From NCBI GenBank assembly GCA_036365455.1, contig JAWQUS010000011.1:3306001-3370000 (forward strand): a DNA stretch of 64,000 nucleotides. Reading direction: 5' to 3'. Every line of letters begins with the position of its first letter. The first letter of the stretch is position 1. This stretch comes from Macrosoma leucophasiata. Its lineage: Eukaryota; Arthropoda; Insecta; Lepidoptera; Hedylidae. Shown piece after piece: positions 54,327 through 64,000 of the stretch. A program made the translations under genes and the position numbers. The notes under the pieces were generated by a model that was not told where the DNA came from, ran no database searches, and saw nothing but the letters and a program-made list of their open reading frames with translations.

Positions 54327-54562
54327 TGCCTCGGTAGCCTAGTGGTAGCAGGCCAATACTAATACGCTGAGGTCCTGGGTTCGAGTCCCGGGTAGGGATA
54401 ATGGTGTACAGTCCTTTATCTCTGGTTCTATTAGGATTATTCCATTTTCTGGAAATTTCCCAGTACTTCGAAGTTTGATAATGTGCCCGGAGATGTCAAC
54501 GTGCTGACCACCTGTTACATGGGCCAAAACGTAACCGGCGAATCGTGGGTGATTGCATGCAT
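54327..54562 (+). mobile_element. SINE-T1, 3' end shortened
   Basis: GTAGCCTAGTGGTAGCAGGC (A box) and GGGTTCGAGTCCCGGGTAGG (B box) are well kept; ends GTGGGTGATTGCATGC. Confidence 0.75.
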
Positions 54563-54867
54563 ATATATAAAAATAGCAAATTAAAAAATCTAAATAATTA
54601 TATTAGATCTTAATAACTTTTTTATACAACTTAAGAGTTTTAAACCAAACCAAGGACTACTTTTTCGAAGAATTGAGGATCTAATAATAAAAACCTTACA
54701 TTCGTTGTATTCATGAAACTTCAAGAACCTAATTGGGGAGTTTTCGACTCGAATATACTTACTTCAGAATAGTATTAGGCATGTTTTCTACTTCGTGCTA
54801 TGATTTCGATTTTTAATACTTTTAAGATCTACGTTGGGTTAAGCTTAGTAGCTTTCCCCGCCTTGTC

Positions 54868-55205
54868 GTGTTGGGGGGCTCAGTACCCGATCGTTGTCCC
54901 CACACCGGCGAAGCCAAGACAAACCCATAGAGGGAGCGGCGTTTGTCGTGGCTCTGCCCGCCAAACGCCGCTGCTATGGAGAGGAAATGGCTGGAGAAGA
55001 GGTGTATGGGTATGTCGTTGGCCCTATCCTCAGCCGCTTAGTGGAGGTCCCGCTGTCAGATAGGGACGTGGTGGTGAGACGGCTGGGAAAGAGGTGTTTG
55101 GGTATGTGTTTGGCCCTGCACTCTATCCTCAGCCGCCTAGTGGTGGTCCCGCCGTTAGATAGAGACGTGGTGGCCCGGAAACGAGCAGCCGGCGGTAGTT
55201 GGTGG
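54868..55205 (+). repeat. GC-rich LINE-derived repeat with internal tandem units
   Basis: TTGTCCCCACACCGGCGAAG matches the complement of 3556-3745. Then ATCCTCAGCCGC(C/T)TAGTGG and AGATAG(G/A)GACGTGGTGG recur at ~55028 and ~55123. A 129-codon plus frame (54894-55283) crosses the units; the repeated GPILSRLVEVPL / SILSRLVVVPPL blocks come from the duplication, so I do not call it a gene. Confidence 0.5.
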
Positions 55206-56669
55206 AGTCATCGCGTCCCTATTAAAATTCAGATTTCCGTAAAAAGAAGTATTCAAGAAAAGATTTCTCAGCTTCACATTTGACTTTTGTCCTTTTTTGT
55301 AGGTACCTACAACTCTATGCTTGCTATGATTCCTTCATCGTACAGATAAATGGCTAGAAGTGGATCACAAACTCAACCGACATAATTCCGCGATGGCCTG
55401 CAAAATCAAGCCGAGATGGGCGTTCGTCGAGTATTACTTAAAACTTTTACAACCAACTCGATTACGTTGCGCTTGTAAGCGTCGAAACAAAAGTTTAGGA
55501 CCATGCGTCCCGACTCCTATGGGCGTCGTATAATTATGAAACTTTCCTCGTAATATTAACCAGATTTCAACGAATCAGATTGGAGTTTATAAATAACATA
55601 AGATTTCTCCAAAGTTACGACTGAAAAAGAGTCATTTTGAGAGTAATTTCATTACCTATTCATAAGTTTTAGCGGATAGAACATACATATTTTTTATAAA
55701 CTGACATATTTGAGTGTTTTTCTTTAGATAATTGTTGATTTGGGATGGGGTTTTTAGGTTTTTTGTTGCTACCAAAACTGTTTCAGTTTTGGTAGCAGTA
55801 GGTATAACATGATCCGAAATCTTACAATCTCAAGAAAAAACACCCAAAGGAGCCTGATACTGTTCCATTAGTAGTAGTAGTAGCCCCAGAAATGCTGGGC
55901 ACAGGTGTTAACACTGTACAAATTATGTCATTTTCAAATGACTATAAAATAAATAATTTGCAATTCGGCCACTTTTTGAATTGACAGTTATTGAAGTATA
56001 CATATGTGATTAAATAAAGTTGGAATAGATTGCTAATTAAAAAATAAAAGTACGGTATAAGATACTGTCTGTCTGCCCGTTCGTTCGTAGATAATGCAAT
56101 ACTTTTTATTATTTTATTGACTGAGGTAGGCGGCTCGTCTCGGGACGTCACTAGTCTACTTCACCGGGTAATCGGCGTGCGCAAAGGGCTCTCAGCCTAA
56201 ATAAATGAACATAACTGCCTAAAGGAGACCTCTGTTACTCCGATCCTCGGTTTAGGGCGTTGTGGAGAGACACATAAGACATATGCGATTAGGAGCGGTG
56301 CATCCTTCGCCTTTCCTTGACATCGGTTGGTAACATAGAGCAACAAGGGCCACCGGTCGACCGGAGGGGAGTAGCCACAGCGTTTATTACCGATGCAAAA
56401 CAGTCTGTCATTTTTGCGGGGGGAAATTTGTGTGACACAGACACACAACATAAATCGTCTTTTTTACTACGAACGAAACTCACACCTTGACTTTAACAAA
56501 ATACACAAACAATTTCACGCTCACATTTATCAGTCGTGACGACTGATTCAGATATATAATATTAGTATTTTTACCAATCTTATCGCAGACACATTTTTAT
56601 TATATGTCAATTATATGTAATAGTTAACTTTATAATCAAATAATCACACACTTTTCAGAAACTTTTTTA
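55206..56669. other. Unassigned 1.4 kb
   Basis: Short frames at 56197-56483 (-) show no domain. An AAAACTGTTTCAGTTTTGGTAG palindrome-like piece at ~55773 is the only local structure. Confidence 0.35.
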
Positions 56670-56790
56670 TCTCGGACCATACAAAAACAGTAATCCGAAC
56701 GTTGACCGCGGATCAATGTCCACAAAGAGACTAACCACCGAATTTCAATTGAACAAATTCCATCACTGAGTCTCAGACATTCATTTATTC
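56670..56790. repeat. Repeat Y, partial copy
   Basis: ACGTTGACCGCGGATCAATG and GAATTTCAATTGAACAAATT recur at 58850-59046, 59465-59690 and 61461-61640. Confidence 0.5.
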
Positions 56791-56930
56791 ATTTTATAAT
56801 CCCTGTTCTATGTTAATTTAACTGAAGATTGTAGAAATAAAAAGGTAACCTGTGTTTCTCGAATGGGAAGCAGAGTAAAAGTAACATGGGATACTCAACC
56901 AGAGAATATGTAATAATACTACGTATAATA

Positions 56931-58208
56931 GGTTGGGGAAAAAGTCTTTTCGCATTATAGTATGTATGAACTTGTAAAAAAATCTCTTTGGCTGTAGTAT
57001 TTGTATCTGGCTGGTTTTGGTATCATTGAAAGTTAAAATTTTAAAGAACATAATTCCAAATTCAAATTAGGCTAACGTGTGATTTTCATTTGTTTTTCGT
57101 ACTGTCAAGATGAGTGAATTTAATGAAGAAATTCGATACATTTTAAAATTTTACTACAAAAAAGGTAAAAATGCAACGCAAGCCGCGAAAAAAATTTGCG
57201 ATGTTTATGGACCTAGTGCAGTGTCTGTGAGAGTAGCACAAATTTGGGTTAAGCGTTTTCAATCCGGAAATTTTGATGTCAAAGATGCACCTCGCTCTGG
57301 TCGCCCTATTACGGATAAAATGGATGCCATTTTTGAAAAAGTGGAGCAAGATCGACATATCAGTAGTTACGACGTAGCTGAAGAACTGAGAATTGATCAC
57401 AAAACAGTTTTGGCGCATTTGAAAAAAGCTGGGTACAAAAAAAAGCTCGATATTTGGGTACCTCACGAGCTCACTGAAAGAAACCTAATGAACCGTGTAC
57501 TCATTTGTGATTCTTTATTACGACGTAATGAAACCGGATCATTTTTGAAGAAGCTGATAACTGGTGATGAAAAGTGGATCACGTACGACAAGAACGTGCG
57601 AAAAAGGTCGTGGTCAAAGGCCGGTCAGGCTTCACAGACTGTGGCGAAACCCGGGTTAACTCGCAATAAGGTGATGTTGTGTGTGTGGTGGGATTGGAAG
57701 GGCATTATTCATTATGAGCTATTACCACCAGGCAGGACTATCGATTCTGAACTCTACTGCGAACAACTGATGAGATTAAAGCAAGAAGTTGAGAGAAAGC
57801 GGCCGGAATTGATCAACAGAAGGGGTGTGGTGTTTCATCATGATAACGCTAGACCTCACACATCTATAGCCACTCAGTAAAAATTAAGAGAGTTTGGCTG
57901 GGAGGTGTTAATGCATCCGCCGTATAGTCCTGACCTTGCACCTTCAGATTTCCACCTGTTTCGGTCTCTTCAGAATTCTTTATGCAATGTTAGGTTAACA
58001 TCACGAGAGGACTGCCAAATCCACTTGTCGCGGTATTTTGATGAGTAGTCCCAAAATTTGTATAGCAATGGGATCATGTCCCTACCTGCAAGATGGCAAA
58101 AGGTTATCGAACAAAATGGTACATACATACTTTAGTTAAATTTAAATAAACTATATTAAAAAATGTTTTGAATTATCTTAAAAAATACGAAGAAACTTTT
58201 TCCCCAAC
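56931..58208 (+). mobile_element. mariner transposon, full length
   Basis: 1278 bp. Inverted termini GTTGGGGAAAAAGTCTTTTCG (from 56932) and the complement of CGAAGAAACTTTTTCCCCAAC (ends 58208). TA at 56929-56930 and 58209-58210 is the duplicated target. The transposase frame fills the centre. One base differs in length at the very ends. Confidence 0.85.
57110..58135 (+). pseudogene. mariner transposase, two in-frame stops
   Basis: A 341-codon frame (mariner transposases are ~345) from the ATG at 57110. It is interrupted by TAA at 57878 (codon 257) and TAG at 58046, with no frameshift. N-terminal ~110 residues form the paired-type HTH region (FYYKKGKNATQAAKKICDVY ... APRSGRPIT). The catalytic triad is complete as DD34D: D153 in ITGDEKW, D245 in HHDNARPH, D280 in YSPDLAPSDFHLF. 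WVPHELTE is the usual linker motif. Were it intact it would bind the terminal repeats and cut and paste the element. With only two point stops, inactivation looks recent relative to other elements here. Confidence 0.9.
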
Positions 58209-58849
58209 TAGAATGGACACTTCGTGTGATAACATGCTGCAATCTTATTAAAGCCGTTTTGAGTCATTTCACTACTCGCAACATTTTGAATCGTTATATC
58301 TTAACAACTTTTAAGTATTTATTGACTATATGTTTCAAAGACAAATAGTATTTATTTATCCAATACTATTACAGGGTAACCAATAAAAAAAATAGTCAAT
58401 AACCCAATACGTTTGATTAAAGGTCAGTAAATGATAAAATAATAACACCATTATTTAAAAAATATACTGACATCCCTATTGCTTCAATGGAGTGCAGGTA
58501 AATTATTTTTTTATTTATTTAAATTTTATAAGATAGGCTTAGTTTCCATACTGTTTGTATCTATGTACTGTGCTTCGACGTCCCGCCCGGTTTCCCAGCC
58601 TCACCCAACCTCCTCCCCTCGTATGGGCGACGTTTGGTATTCTCTACGTGCTACGCACACAGGTGCACGTGTAAATACACGTCACTGATCGACGTCTGTA
58701 ATAGAGACCAAAATAAGCGTTTGCGTTGGAATTTTGGCGGAGTGTCCGCGGTGTGCCTCAACGTAACAGGAGTGGTCAGTTACTTGTGATATGTGCTTAG
58801 TTCTGTAAATAGCCATTACCAAACAATTTTTGTAAGAAACTATCCTAGC
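58209..58849. other. Unassigned stretch
   Basis: No feature recognised. Confidence 0.35.
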
Positions 58850-59046
58850 TATCACCAAAAAATAAACATTAACCAACAGTCGAAAATTGAATTGTGAATT
58901 TCAATTGAACAAATCCCATCACAGTGTGACCACGGGAGAGCGTGCAAAGTCGTTGCAATTAATGGAGCTCGAATAGACTGCAAGGTCTCGGGAGATTGTC
59001 GGTCCGTTGTTTGATACGTATTAGATACAAGTTAAGCTTACGATAT
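58850..59046. repeat. Repeat Y
   Basis: GTGAATTTCAATTGAACAAA, GTCTCGGGAGATTGTCGGTC, GTTGTTTGATACGTATTAGA. Confidence 0.6.
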
Positions 59047-59212
59047 GTATATAGAGAGGTCGATTTAATCTGTAGGTAATAGAATTAGTCTGGGATATAG
59101 TTGGTATATTAACTTAAATGAATAGATATAGGAAAAAAAATACATCTTAAATAACAAACGTACTAATAATATATTACTATTTTAATTTCTATGATTTTTT
59201 TTTAATACAATT

Positions 59213-59356
59213 TTCAGTATAAAACTGTGTCGTGGATGCCGTTGTACACATACAACACATACACAAACACCCAAGATGACCGTTTGATTCGAAGGGTCGC
59301 GGGTTCGTCCCGGAGCGGGGATCGATCCCGGTGGACCAACCGGGTCGTCAGTAGGG
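59213..59356 (-). mobile_element. SINE-T2, internally rearranged
   Basis: Tail side (CCGTTGTACACATACAACAC) is minus-oriented, then the tRNA-like B-box part appears plus-oriented (AGGGTCGCGGGTTCGTCCCG) next to a minus-oriented GATCGATCCCGGTGGACCAA, making a foldback of the head. Confidence 0.6.
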
Positions 59357-59464
59357 CTGTTTTTTCAAATGACTTATGTCCTAAATAAAATAATCACAAT
59401 ATGCATAATATGTGTATGGTATGTTCTACTGCATGATAAAATATGCAAATCTCTGTAATATGAT

Positions 59465-59690
59465 AAAGACACAAAACCAACAAGACTCCGAATATTGATC
59501 ACGAATCAATGTCGAATAACAGCTACAGATAATTTACTGTGAGTTTCAATTGAAGAAAACCCATCAGAGTACGACCGCGAGCGAGTGCAACGTCGTCAAT
59601 GCAATTAAAAGTTTGACAGTGTCGGGAGAATTTAACATACTAGTCCATTGTTTGATACGTGTTTCCATGTTCAATTTCGTGTACCAAATG
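59465..59690. repeat. Repeat Y
   Basis: GATCACGAATCAATGTCGAA, GAGTTTCAATTGAAGAAAAC, GTGTCGGGAGAATTTAACAT, CGTGTACCAAATGTACCGAT. Confidence 0.6.
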
Positions 59691-60373
59691 TACCGATGAA
59701 TCTTTGAAGATATTCTCACTTCCCTCTAAAATGGTCGAGGAGGGCAATGGCTGTCACATGCGTCATACTCGTGAACGGGTGCTGTTGGTGGCGACTGGTC
59801 TGTTCTGGTTTGCAGGGGCTACATCACATTTAGTAGATAGCAGTTTATTTGCATCTATGCTATGGACGTTGACATTATTTGATTTTTCACGATAATCTGT
59901 ACTAGATTTAAGCTTTCATTTAAAAGAGCTCTTACTGAGTTTGTTGGGTAGCGGAGTTCTTCTCAGTAGTGACTGCACTTGGAACTCTGCTAAGTGAATA
60001 ACATTGATCTTGACGAATAAGTTTTTCTTTTTCTTCATTTATTATCATTGAAGGAATTGAAAAATTTTATGATTATTATGTTTTAACCAAATAGTTTAAA
60101 TTTTAATTTTTAATTTACTATTAATATATGATTTTTCTTTACTATATGTAATGGTTATTCGCTCTAGGTAGTTTATGATTTATTGACGTTTTGAAAGTAT
60201 CTGTAAAGATCTATTCGAAATAAAAATATTTTCTATTTCTATTTCATTGGAATTAGTTCCAAGTAGAACTGAACCAATCGTTCAGTTTCAGCATCATTTG
60301 AAAACTAGTGTTGCTGAAACCGATCAATGATCAATGAAAACTAAATAATCAAAATAACAACAATGCTAACTAG
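59691..60373. other. Unassigned stretch
   Basis: A 78-codon plus frame (59659-59895) lacks a recognisable domain. No other feature. Confidence 0.35.
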
Positions 60374-60477
60374 CGGTATAGCACCAGTTACGTATCGCGT
60401 AGGGCCCACCATGTTACCTTATATATCTGCCACCAAATGGTAGAGTTCAGTACTGCCGTCATCCGATTAGAACGTAA

Positions 60478-60670
60478 TCTTATATATAAAATTCTCGTGT
60501 CACAATGTTTGTCTTCGTACTCCTCCGAAACGGCTTTACCGATTTTAACCAAATTTTGCATGCATATTCAGTAGGTCTGAGAATCGGCCAACATCTATTT
60601 TTCATAACATTTTTGGACATTTTTTTTTTTTAATTTTCTAGGGCGAAACGAAGTTTGCCGGGACAGCTAG
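60478..60670 (+). mobile_element. Helitron-D, copy 1 of head-to-tail pair
   Basis: TCTTATATATAAAATTCTCG to GTTTGCCGGGACAGCTAG, 193 bp. Confidence 0.75.
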
Positions 60671-60862
60671 TCTTATATATAAAATTCTCGTGTCACAATG
60701 TTTGTCTTCGTACTCCTCCGAAACGGCTTTACCGATTTTAACCAAATTTTGCATGCATATTCAGTTGGTCTGAGAATCGGCTAACATCTATTTTTCATAA
60801 CATTTTTGGACATTTTTTTTTTTAATTATCTAGGGCGATACGAAGTTTGCCGGGACAGCTAG
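60671..60862 (+). mobile_element. Helitron-D, copy 2 of head-to-tail pair
   Basis: Starts on the base after copy 1's CTAG; 192 bp, differing from copy 1 by only a handful of bases. Confidence 0.75.
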
Positions 60863-61096
60863 TAGGAATAATAATATTATTATTATTCCTACCCCCTAAT
60901 AACTATCACCGACGCGTTTTACCTCTGTGATAGTTAACACACATACACGTATACACTTAAATCTTAGAGGTGGACTCGGATCTGCATTTTCACCATCGGT
61001 TTTTTGTAAATGCTTCTAAGCTACAGTATTTACTTAACATCAATGTAATCTGTATGTTTCTTCGCCACTACCATTACATAAAAATACAGTGTATTT

Positions 61097-61450
61097 CAAA
61101 TTTTCTTTCCATTTTTCTTTAAAAATAAAATATATTTCACAAGCATGTGTCAATGCGAAATAATATAAAACAATTATTAAGGGTAAAAGCGACTTCTTTA
61201 CGATATTCAATAAACTGAAAAGTCTATTATATCGGTTGCCTAACTAGCATAGTTGGTAATAGATGGCGCTGCTGCTACCATAAAGCAATGCAATAAATGT
61301 GAAGGAAAGATTTGACAAATCGGGCAGGGCTTCAGTAGCTCAATTGGAAGAGCGGCTGGACTAGATTCCCAGTAGGTCGCGAGTTCGAGTCTCGCCTGAA
61401 GTCAAATTTTTCTTTCCATTTTTCTTTAAAAATAAAATATATTTCACAAG
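61097..61450 (+). mobile_element. tRNA-containing retroposon, permuted copy
   Basis: Flanked by CAGTGTATTT at 61087-61096 and 61451-61460. Order: tail block (CAAATTTTCTTTCCATTTTT), leader with TAGATGGCGCTGCTGCTACC, tRNA-like core, then the tail block again to TTTCACAAG. The insert thus begins exactly with the sequence that follows a tRNA-like 3' end. Confidence 0.75.
61329..61402 (+). tRNA. tRNA-like core, best preserved
   Basis: Acceptor GCTTCAG/CTGAAGT with only a G-T pair at position 1, D arm GCTC/GAGC, anticodon arm CTGGA/CCCAG with loop CTAGATT, T arm GCGAG-TTCGAGT-CTCGC. 74 nt. The B-box GGTCGCGAGTTCGAGTCTCG is close to a functional one. An AGA anticodon with a short variable arm makes a true tRNA-Ser unlikely. 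Confidence 0.6.
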
Positions 61451-61460
61451 CAGTGTATTT

Positions 61461-61640
61461 AATTTTCAATTGAACAAAAATCCATCATAGTACAATTGCG
61501 AGCAGGTACAACGTCGTCGCAATGATGTAGGTACTGGCTCAGATTGTTAGACAGTCTCGGGAGAATGTTAGTTCATTGTTTGATACTTGTATCCATGTTC
61601 ACGTTCGTGTACCGATGGATCTTTGAATATTTTGGAATGA
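61461..61640. repeat. Repeat Y
   Basis: TTTTCAATTGAACAAAAATC, GTCTCGGGAGAATGTTAGTT, CGTTCGTGTACCGATGGATC. Confidence 0.6.
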
Positions 61641-61846
61641 ATGCGTTAAATGAAGCTATACATTAGTTAGCAATCTATTTGTGTACTAATTGTGTACTGT
61701 AATAAGTACCTTCTTATGACATAAATACTGTTGTATGAAAAATCTAAATCAAAAATTGATTTATCTCTTGAAGATAATAAAATATTCTTGTGATAAGTCA
61801 AATTAAAAAAAAGTCACAATTCTTGTCATATTTTTGACAAGTATGG

Positions 61847-62036
61847 GATTTTTTCATTTTCTGGCAATTTCTCAGTACCTCGAAGTTTGGTAATGTGCCC
61901 GGAGATGTCAACAGGCTCGCCACCTGTTACATGGGCCAAAACGTAACCGACGAATCGTGGGTGTTTGCATGTATGCTTGAATCCATGCATTTACCTCTGC
62001 CAACCCCTTCGGGGATTACAGGCGTGAAGTTACGTA
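61847..62036 (+). mobile_element. SINE-T1, 5'-truncated
   Basis: From TTCATTTTCTGGCAATTTCT to GGCGTGAAGTTACGTAAATA. Confidence 0.7.
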
Positions 62037-62059
62037 AATATTTTTTTATTCAATAATGC

Positions 62060-63485
62060 TTAACTATTTTTCCTCCGTAATTCCCAACCATTCCTATCCT
62101 AAGCAAATGCACCATACCGCAAAGCCAAACCTCATTAAATTTCTACATGGAATCTACATCGCTTGTCCTTGTGTGCTTATTCCACTTTAATATGGGTTTC
62201 GTTTGATGGCTAGATTTCGGGAAACATTTGATCGTGTAAAGCCAAGATCAATATTGTGATTCCTAAATAGGCTTCCTATGCTTAAAGTCGAACTATAATG
62301 TTACCGTTGCGTAATTTTGAATTATGAGCAAGATATAACTCCAGTCAATTTCTATTGCTTTGAACAGGGGATATTCGAAGCGCCCCGGAGTCAATAAATT
62401 CCCTATTAAATTCAGCTTTTTAAATAAAGTACCATTGTTAAGTACTTGTGTAAAGATAAGTTAACCGATGATGCACCTGCGCGTTTAACCACCACAGGTA
62501 CTTTACTACCTAGATATATAATTTTGTCGTGTTCGGCAACATAAGCTGCATCTGTAGTGTCTTTTTCTTTAAGAAACTACTATCCGATAGAAAGTTTTTT
62601 TTTTCTATTTCAGTATTTAAAGTTTAAACATTTTTCCTCGTACTTTCCATTTTCGTACGGGGATCAGCAAAAAACCCTTCTCGTCCTAAACAAACGACTA
62701 CGCACCATACCGCAAAGCGAACCCTTATTAAAATTCTACATGGAATCTACATCGCTTGTCCTTGCGTGCTTATTCTACCTTAATATGGGTTTTGTTTGAT
62801 AGTTAGGTTTTAGCTTACATTTGTACGTGTCAAAGGCAAGGTCATTATGGTAATTCCTGAGTTGGATTAATATGTTTGGTGCATGATATGCTGAAAATTA
62901 GGACCGTGATAGCGGACGATTGTTTCTATTGCTAAATAATTTAGTGGGGCATAAAGATGGATAAAATTTAATTTTGTTACTCAGCTCCTAATGGCAAGTC
63001 TAATCAATTCATTTTATAATAGCTAAAACGGTGAGTTTTTCCCTCCAGCATTCCTAGGAATGGGTTTCAGCAAAAACCCCTTCGAATCCTAAACAAACGA
63101 CGACGCAATATTCCGCAAAGCGAACCCTCATTAAAATTCTACATGGAATCTACATCTCTTGTCCGTACGCGTTTATTCCACTTTTACATGGATTTCGTTT
63201 GGCTGTTATTCGGATAACATTTTGATCGTGTTTAAACCATGGACTTTAATTCAACAAAGCGCAATATTTTTACTCCAACATTAGTAGGAACGGGAATCAG
63301 CAAAACACCCTTCGAATCTTAAACAAACGGACGCACCATTCCGCGAAGCGAACCCTTATTAAAATTCTACATGGAATCTACGTCGCTTGTCCTTGCGCGC
63401 TTATTCCACTTTAATATGGGTTTCGTTTGATAGTAACAGCTAGGTTTTGGTTAACATTTGTTCGTGTGTCGGCACGTGTCAAAGC
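62060..63485 (+). repeat. Degenerate array of four ~170-bp units (repeat Z)
   Basis: Each unit holds a block around TTCTACATGGAATCTACATC (near 62142, 62737, 63138, 63367) preceded by CCGCAAAGCGAACCCT and followed by CTTGTCC and TTTAATATGGGTTTCGTTTG. Unit spacing is uneven (about 595, 400 and 230 bp). An 80-codon plus frame at 62557-62799 crosses one unit. Confidence 0.65.
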
Positions 63486-63664
63486 TGCGATTCCTGAGTT
63501 GACTTAAATATTAATTATGTTCAGTGCATGATATTTACCCTGGAATTGGGCTTGTGATCTTGGACGGTTGTTTTTATCGCGTTGTAATTTTGGAAGCAAG
63601 ATTATTGAAAATTTTGTAAACTTACTTTGCAATTTATAGCAAGGCCACTCGACTTTTACTAAAC

Positions 63665-63710
63665 TAGCTATTGCCCAAGACTTCGTCCGCGTTGTATTTT
63701 GGTATTGCCA
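63665..63710 (-). mobile_element. Helitron-like 3' terminus scrap
   Basis: ACTAGCTATTGCCCAAGACT TCGTCCGCG resembles the complement of a Helitron-A end. Confidence 0.4.
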
Positions 63711-63728
63711 CAAAGAGTAGGTACCATT

Positions 63729-63983
63729 TCTTTTTATGTATTGAAGGTGGCAAACAAGCATGCAGTTCACATTGATGTTAAGTGATGACTGCAGCCTATA
63801 GACATTTACACTACAGATCAGAGGTCAAAATTTAGATGCGTTGCCACCATTTGAGACGTAAGCTGTTAAGTGTCTGTGGTAGATATTACGGGGCCATACA
63901 TTGACCATCTAACCGGAACACAATAGTGCTGATGTTGAACACTACTATTTAGCGGCAAATAGATTAGGTAATGCGGTGGTGCA
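63729..63983 (-). mobile_element. SINE-A, older subfamily, at right edge
   Basis: ATGTATTGAAGGTGGCAAAC to TTAGGTAATGCGGTGGTGC, with a GTAGATATTACGGGGCCATA variant. The head is missing. Confidence 0.7.
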
Positions 63984-64000
63984 CCAGATAGTCTAACCTG

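Larger units (their letters stand above)
60374..61085 (+). mobile_element. SINE-A, old copy split by two Helitrons
   Basis: Head and body to ATTAGAACGTAA (60477), then Helitrons to 60862, a small ATAATAATATTATTATTATT patch, and body and tail from CCTAATAACTATCACCGACG to ACATAAAAATA. Confidence 0.65.

Noticed and set aside
54894..55283. 129-codon plus-strand ORF
   Set aside because: Runs through internally duplicated GC-rich repeat sequence; high GC lowers stop frequency. No recognisable fold.
56197..56483. Overlapping 84- and 64-codon minus-strand ORFs
   Set aside because: Low-information Cys/Pro-rich translations with no family match I can name; left as unassigned sequence.
62060..63485. 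Multi-exon gene with conserved PQSEP-LKFYMEST motif
   Set aside because: Unit frames are short, bounded by stops and without consistent splice sites; a degenerate repeat array explains it better.

Overview
This is eukaryotic DNA, most likely from a lepidopteran (moth or butterfly). The inference rests on the repeats: short Helitrons that open with TC and close with ...CAGCTAG, insect-type RTE, Jockey-like and CR1/L2-like LINE pieces, a mariner, and many foldback elements. I find no intact host gene, no exon series and no operon-like structure anywhere in the 64 kb. Nearly all recognisable sequence is transposon-derived.

The commonest family, called SINE-A here, is a ~285-bp poly(A)-tailed retroposon with about 29 full or partial copies in both orientations and at least two subfamilies. 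Other families are: two tRNA-headed SINEs (SINE-T1, SINE-T2); a SINE whose head matches the 5S rRNA internal promoter; four short Helitron families (A-D), some tandem or nested; and foldback/TIR elements (piggyBac-like with TTAA, hAT-like with an ~8-bp duplication, PIF/Harbinger-like, and several unclassified).

Layout. 0-15 kb: RT fragment at the left edge, Helitrons, SINE-A, foldback elements, a hAT-like element split by a SINE, and a tRNA-containing tandem repeat (13.8-14.3 kb). 15-31 kb: a 196-bp tandem unit, 5S-SINEs, tRNA-like repeats, a piggyBac-like MITE hosting a Helitron, an RTE C-terminus, hairpins and a 63-bp tandem repeat. 31.2-33.3 kb: a Jockey-like LINE with an internal deletion and a 12-bp target duplication. 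35.8-40.2 kb: an almost complete CR1/L2-like LINE with intact ORF1 and broken ORF2, inserted in a Helitron. 42.3-45.4 kb: a large inverted pair of Helitrons. 45-55 kb: SINEs, LINE tails and Helitron fragments. 56.9-58.2 kb: a full-length mariner with two in-frame stops. 58-64 kb: two degenerate repeat arrays, a head-to-tail Helitron pair inside a SINE-A, another tRNA-containing retroposon and a last SINE-A running to the right edge.

The genes do not form a pathway. The informative signal is the order of insertions (element within element), which can be read from target duplications and interrupted copies. The least expected structure is a mobile repeat carrying a tRNA-like fold in its middle, found at three places with its own target-site duplications plus an older relative. 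All family assignments come from reading the sequence; no database search was possible.
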